Source: Thermodesulfobacteriota bacterium
GTDB lineage: Bacteria; Desulfobacterota; Thermodesulfobacteria; Thermodesulfobacteriales; Thermodesulfatatoraceae
Length of the DNA: 7,439 nucleotides
Reading direction: 5' to 3'
Assembly (NCBI GenBank): GCA_013154385.1
Contig: JAADCO010000180.1
Location: 1 to 7,439 of the forward strand
Shown: in pieces, positions 7,361 to 7,439 of the stretch
How positions within the stretch are numbered: position 1 is the stretch's first letter
Layout of the letters: each line of letters starts with the position of its first letter
The notes under the pieces: generated by a model
Databases searched by the model: none
Seen by the model: the letters and a program-made list of their open reading frames with translations, nothing else
What the model was told of the DNA's origin: nothing
Translations under genes and position numbers: made by a program

Positions 7361-7439
7361 ATCGGTCACATTCTCCTAAAACGATGTCCACGCTACCGAT
7401 GACGGCGACGATGTCGGCTACCATCTGCCCTTCGGAGAG
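7359..7439 (-). CDS. nuoD: NADH-quinone oxidoreductase subunit D, C-terminal end only (partial)
   Basis: The last 26 codons and a TAG stop of NuoD are read from the right edge of the window; the 5' part lies outside. The visible peptide ends in IGSVDIVLGECDR, which matches the conserved C-terminus of the 49-kDa/NuoD family (usual form ...GSxDxVxGEVDR). NuoD is the hydrophilic Q-module subunit that, with NuoB and NuoH, forms the quinone-reducing site. It is related to the large subunit of [NiFe] hydrogenases, but those end in a DPCxxCxxH nickel-binding motif. Its absence here marks a true complex I subunit and not a membrane-bound hydrogenase. The penultimate segment has Cys where Val or Ile is more common. 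The stop lies 10 bases before the preferred nuoH start, so the two genes are very likely cotranscribed. The call is strong despite the short length because the next gene is nuoH. Confidence 0.9.
   Translation of the reverse strand, partial: LSEGQMVADIVAVIGSVDIVLGECDR

Larger units (their letters stand above)
10..7439 (-). other. Part of one transcription unit: nuoD-H-I-J-K-L-M-N
   Basis: Eight genes on the same strand are packed with gaps of 10, 9, 0, -4, 4, 12 and -20 bases in order from nuoD to nuoN. There is no space for an internal promoter outside coding sequence and no terminator-like hairpin between genes. The order equals the conserved nuo order except that nuoE, nuoF and nuoG are missing between nuoD and nuoH. 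Upstream nuoA, nuoB and nuoC would be expected to the right of the window, where the promoter should also lie. Neither is visible here. Confidence 0.9.

Noticed and set aside
10..7439. Possibility that this is a membrane-bound hydrogenase, formate hydrogenlyase or Mrp antiporter operon
   Set aside because: NuoD ends in GECDR without the nickel-binding C-terminal CxxC motif. Typical NuoJ and NuoK are present, and three distinct L, M and N subunits occur in the canonical order, so complex I is the only good fit.

Overview
The window is a continuous stretch of a bacterial respiratory complex I (nuo) operon. All genes are on the minus strand, so transcription runs from the right end of the window to the left. 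In transcription order it holds the last 26 codons of nuoD, then complete nuoH, nuoI, nuoJ, nuoK, nuoL, nuoM and nuoN. Every complete gene is intact and of normal family length. Each start has a recognisable Shine-Dalgarno sequence 6 to 7 bases upstream.

Layout: nuoD (7439-7359, 5' end outside the window), nuoH (7348-6332), nuoI (6322-5774), nuoJ (5773-5237), nuoK (5240-4938), nuoL (4933-2981), nuoM (2968-1424), nuoN (1443-10). Gaps between genes run from 12 bases down to a 20-base overlap, so there is no room for internal promoters or extra genes outside the coding frames. The first 9 bases lie beyond the nuoN stop codon and show nothing. No promoter, terminator, RNA gene, mobile element, CRISPR array or long repeat is visible.

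How the genes work together: NuoD and NuoI belong to the hydrophilic Q module. NuoI carries two [4Fe-4S] clusters that pass electrons to quinone at the NuoB/NuoD/NuoH site. NuoH, J, K, N, M and L form the membrane arm. Quinone reduction drives ion movement there through a chain of buried Lys, Glu and His residues. The key charged residues are all present, including NuoK E36/E72 and the terminal Lys/Glu/Lys of NuoL/M/N.

The most informative point is that nuoD is followed directly by nuoH. The NADH-oxidising genes nuoE, nuoF and nuoG usually sit at that position and are absent. This fits an 11-subunit (ABCDHIJKLMN) complex I whose electron donor may not be NADH, though nuoEFG could lie elsewhere in the genome. 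The layout is known from several anaerobic or thermophilic lineages, such as Thermodesulfobacteria-like and other sulfur-metabolising bacteria, Nitrospirae and Chlorobi. Archaeal Fpo operons lack EFG too, but the strong Shine-Dalgarno sequences and the unsplit nuoJ favour a bacterium. The sequence is GC-rich by eye and avoids TTA, CTA and TCA codons. Phylum assignment is an inference of low confidence. I see no evidence of an undescribed system here.
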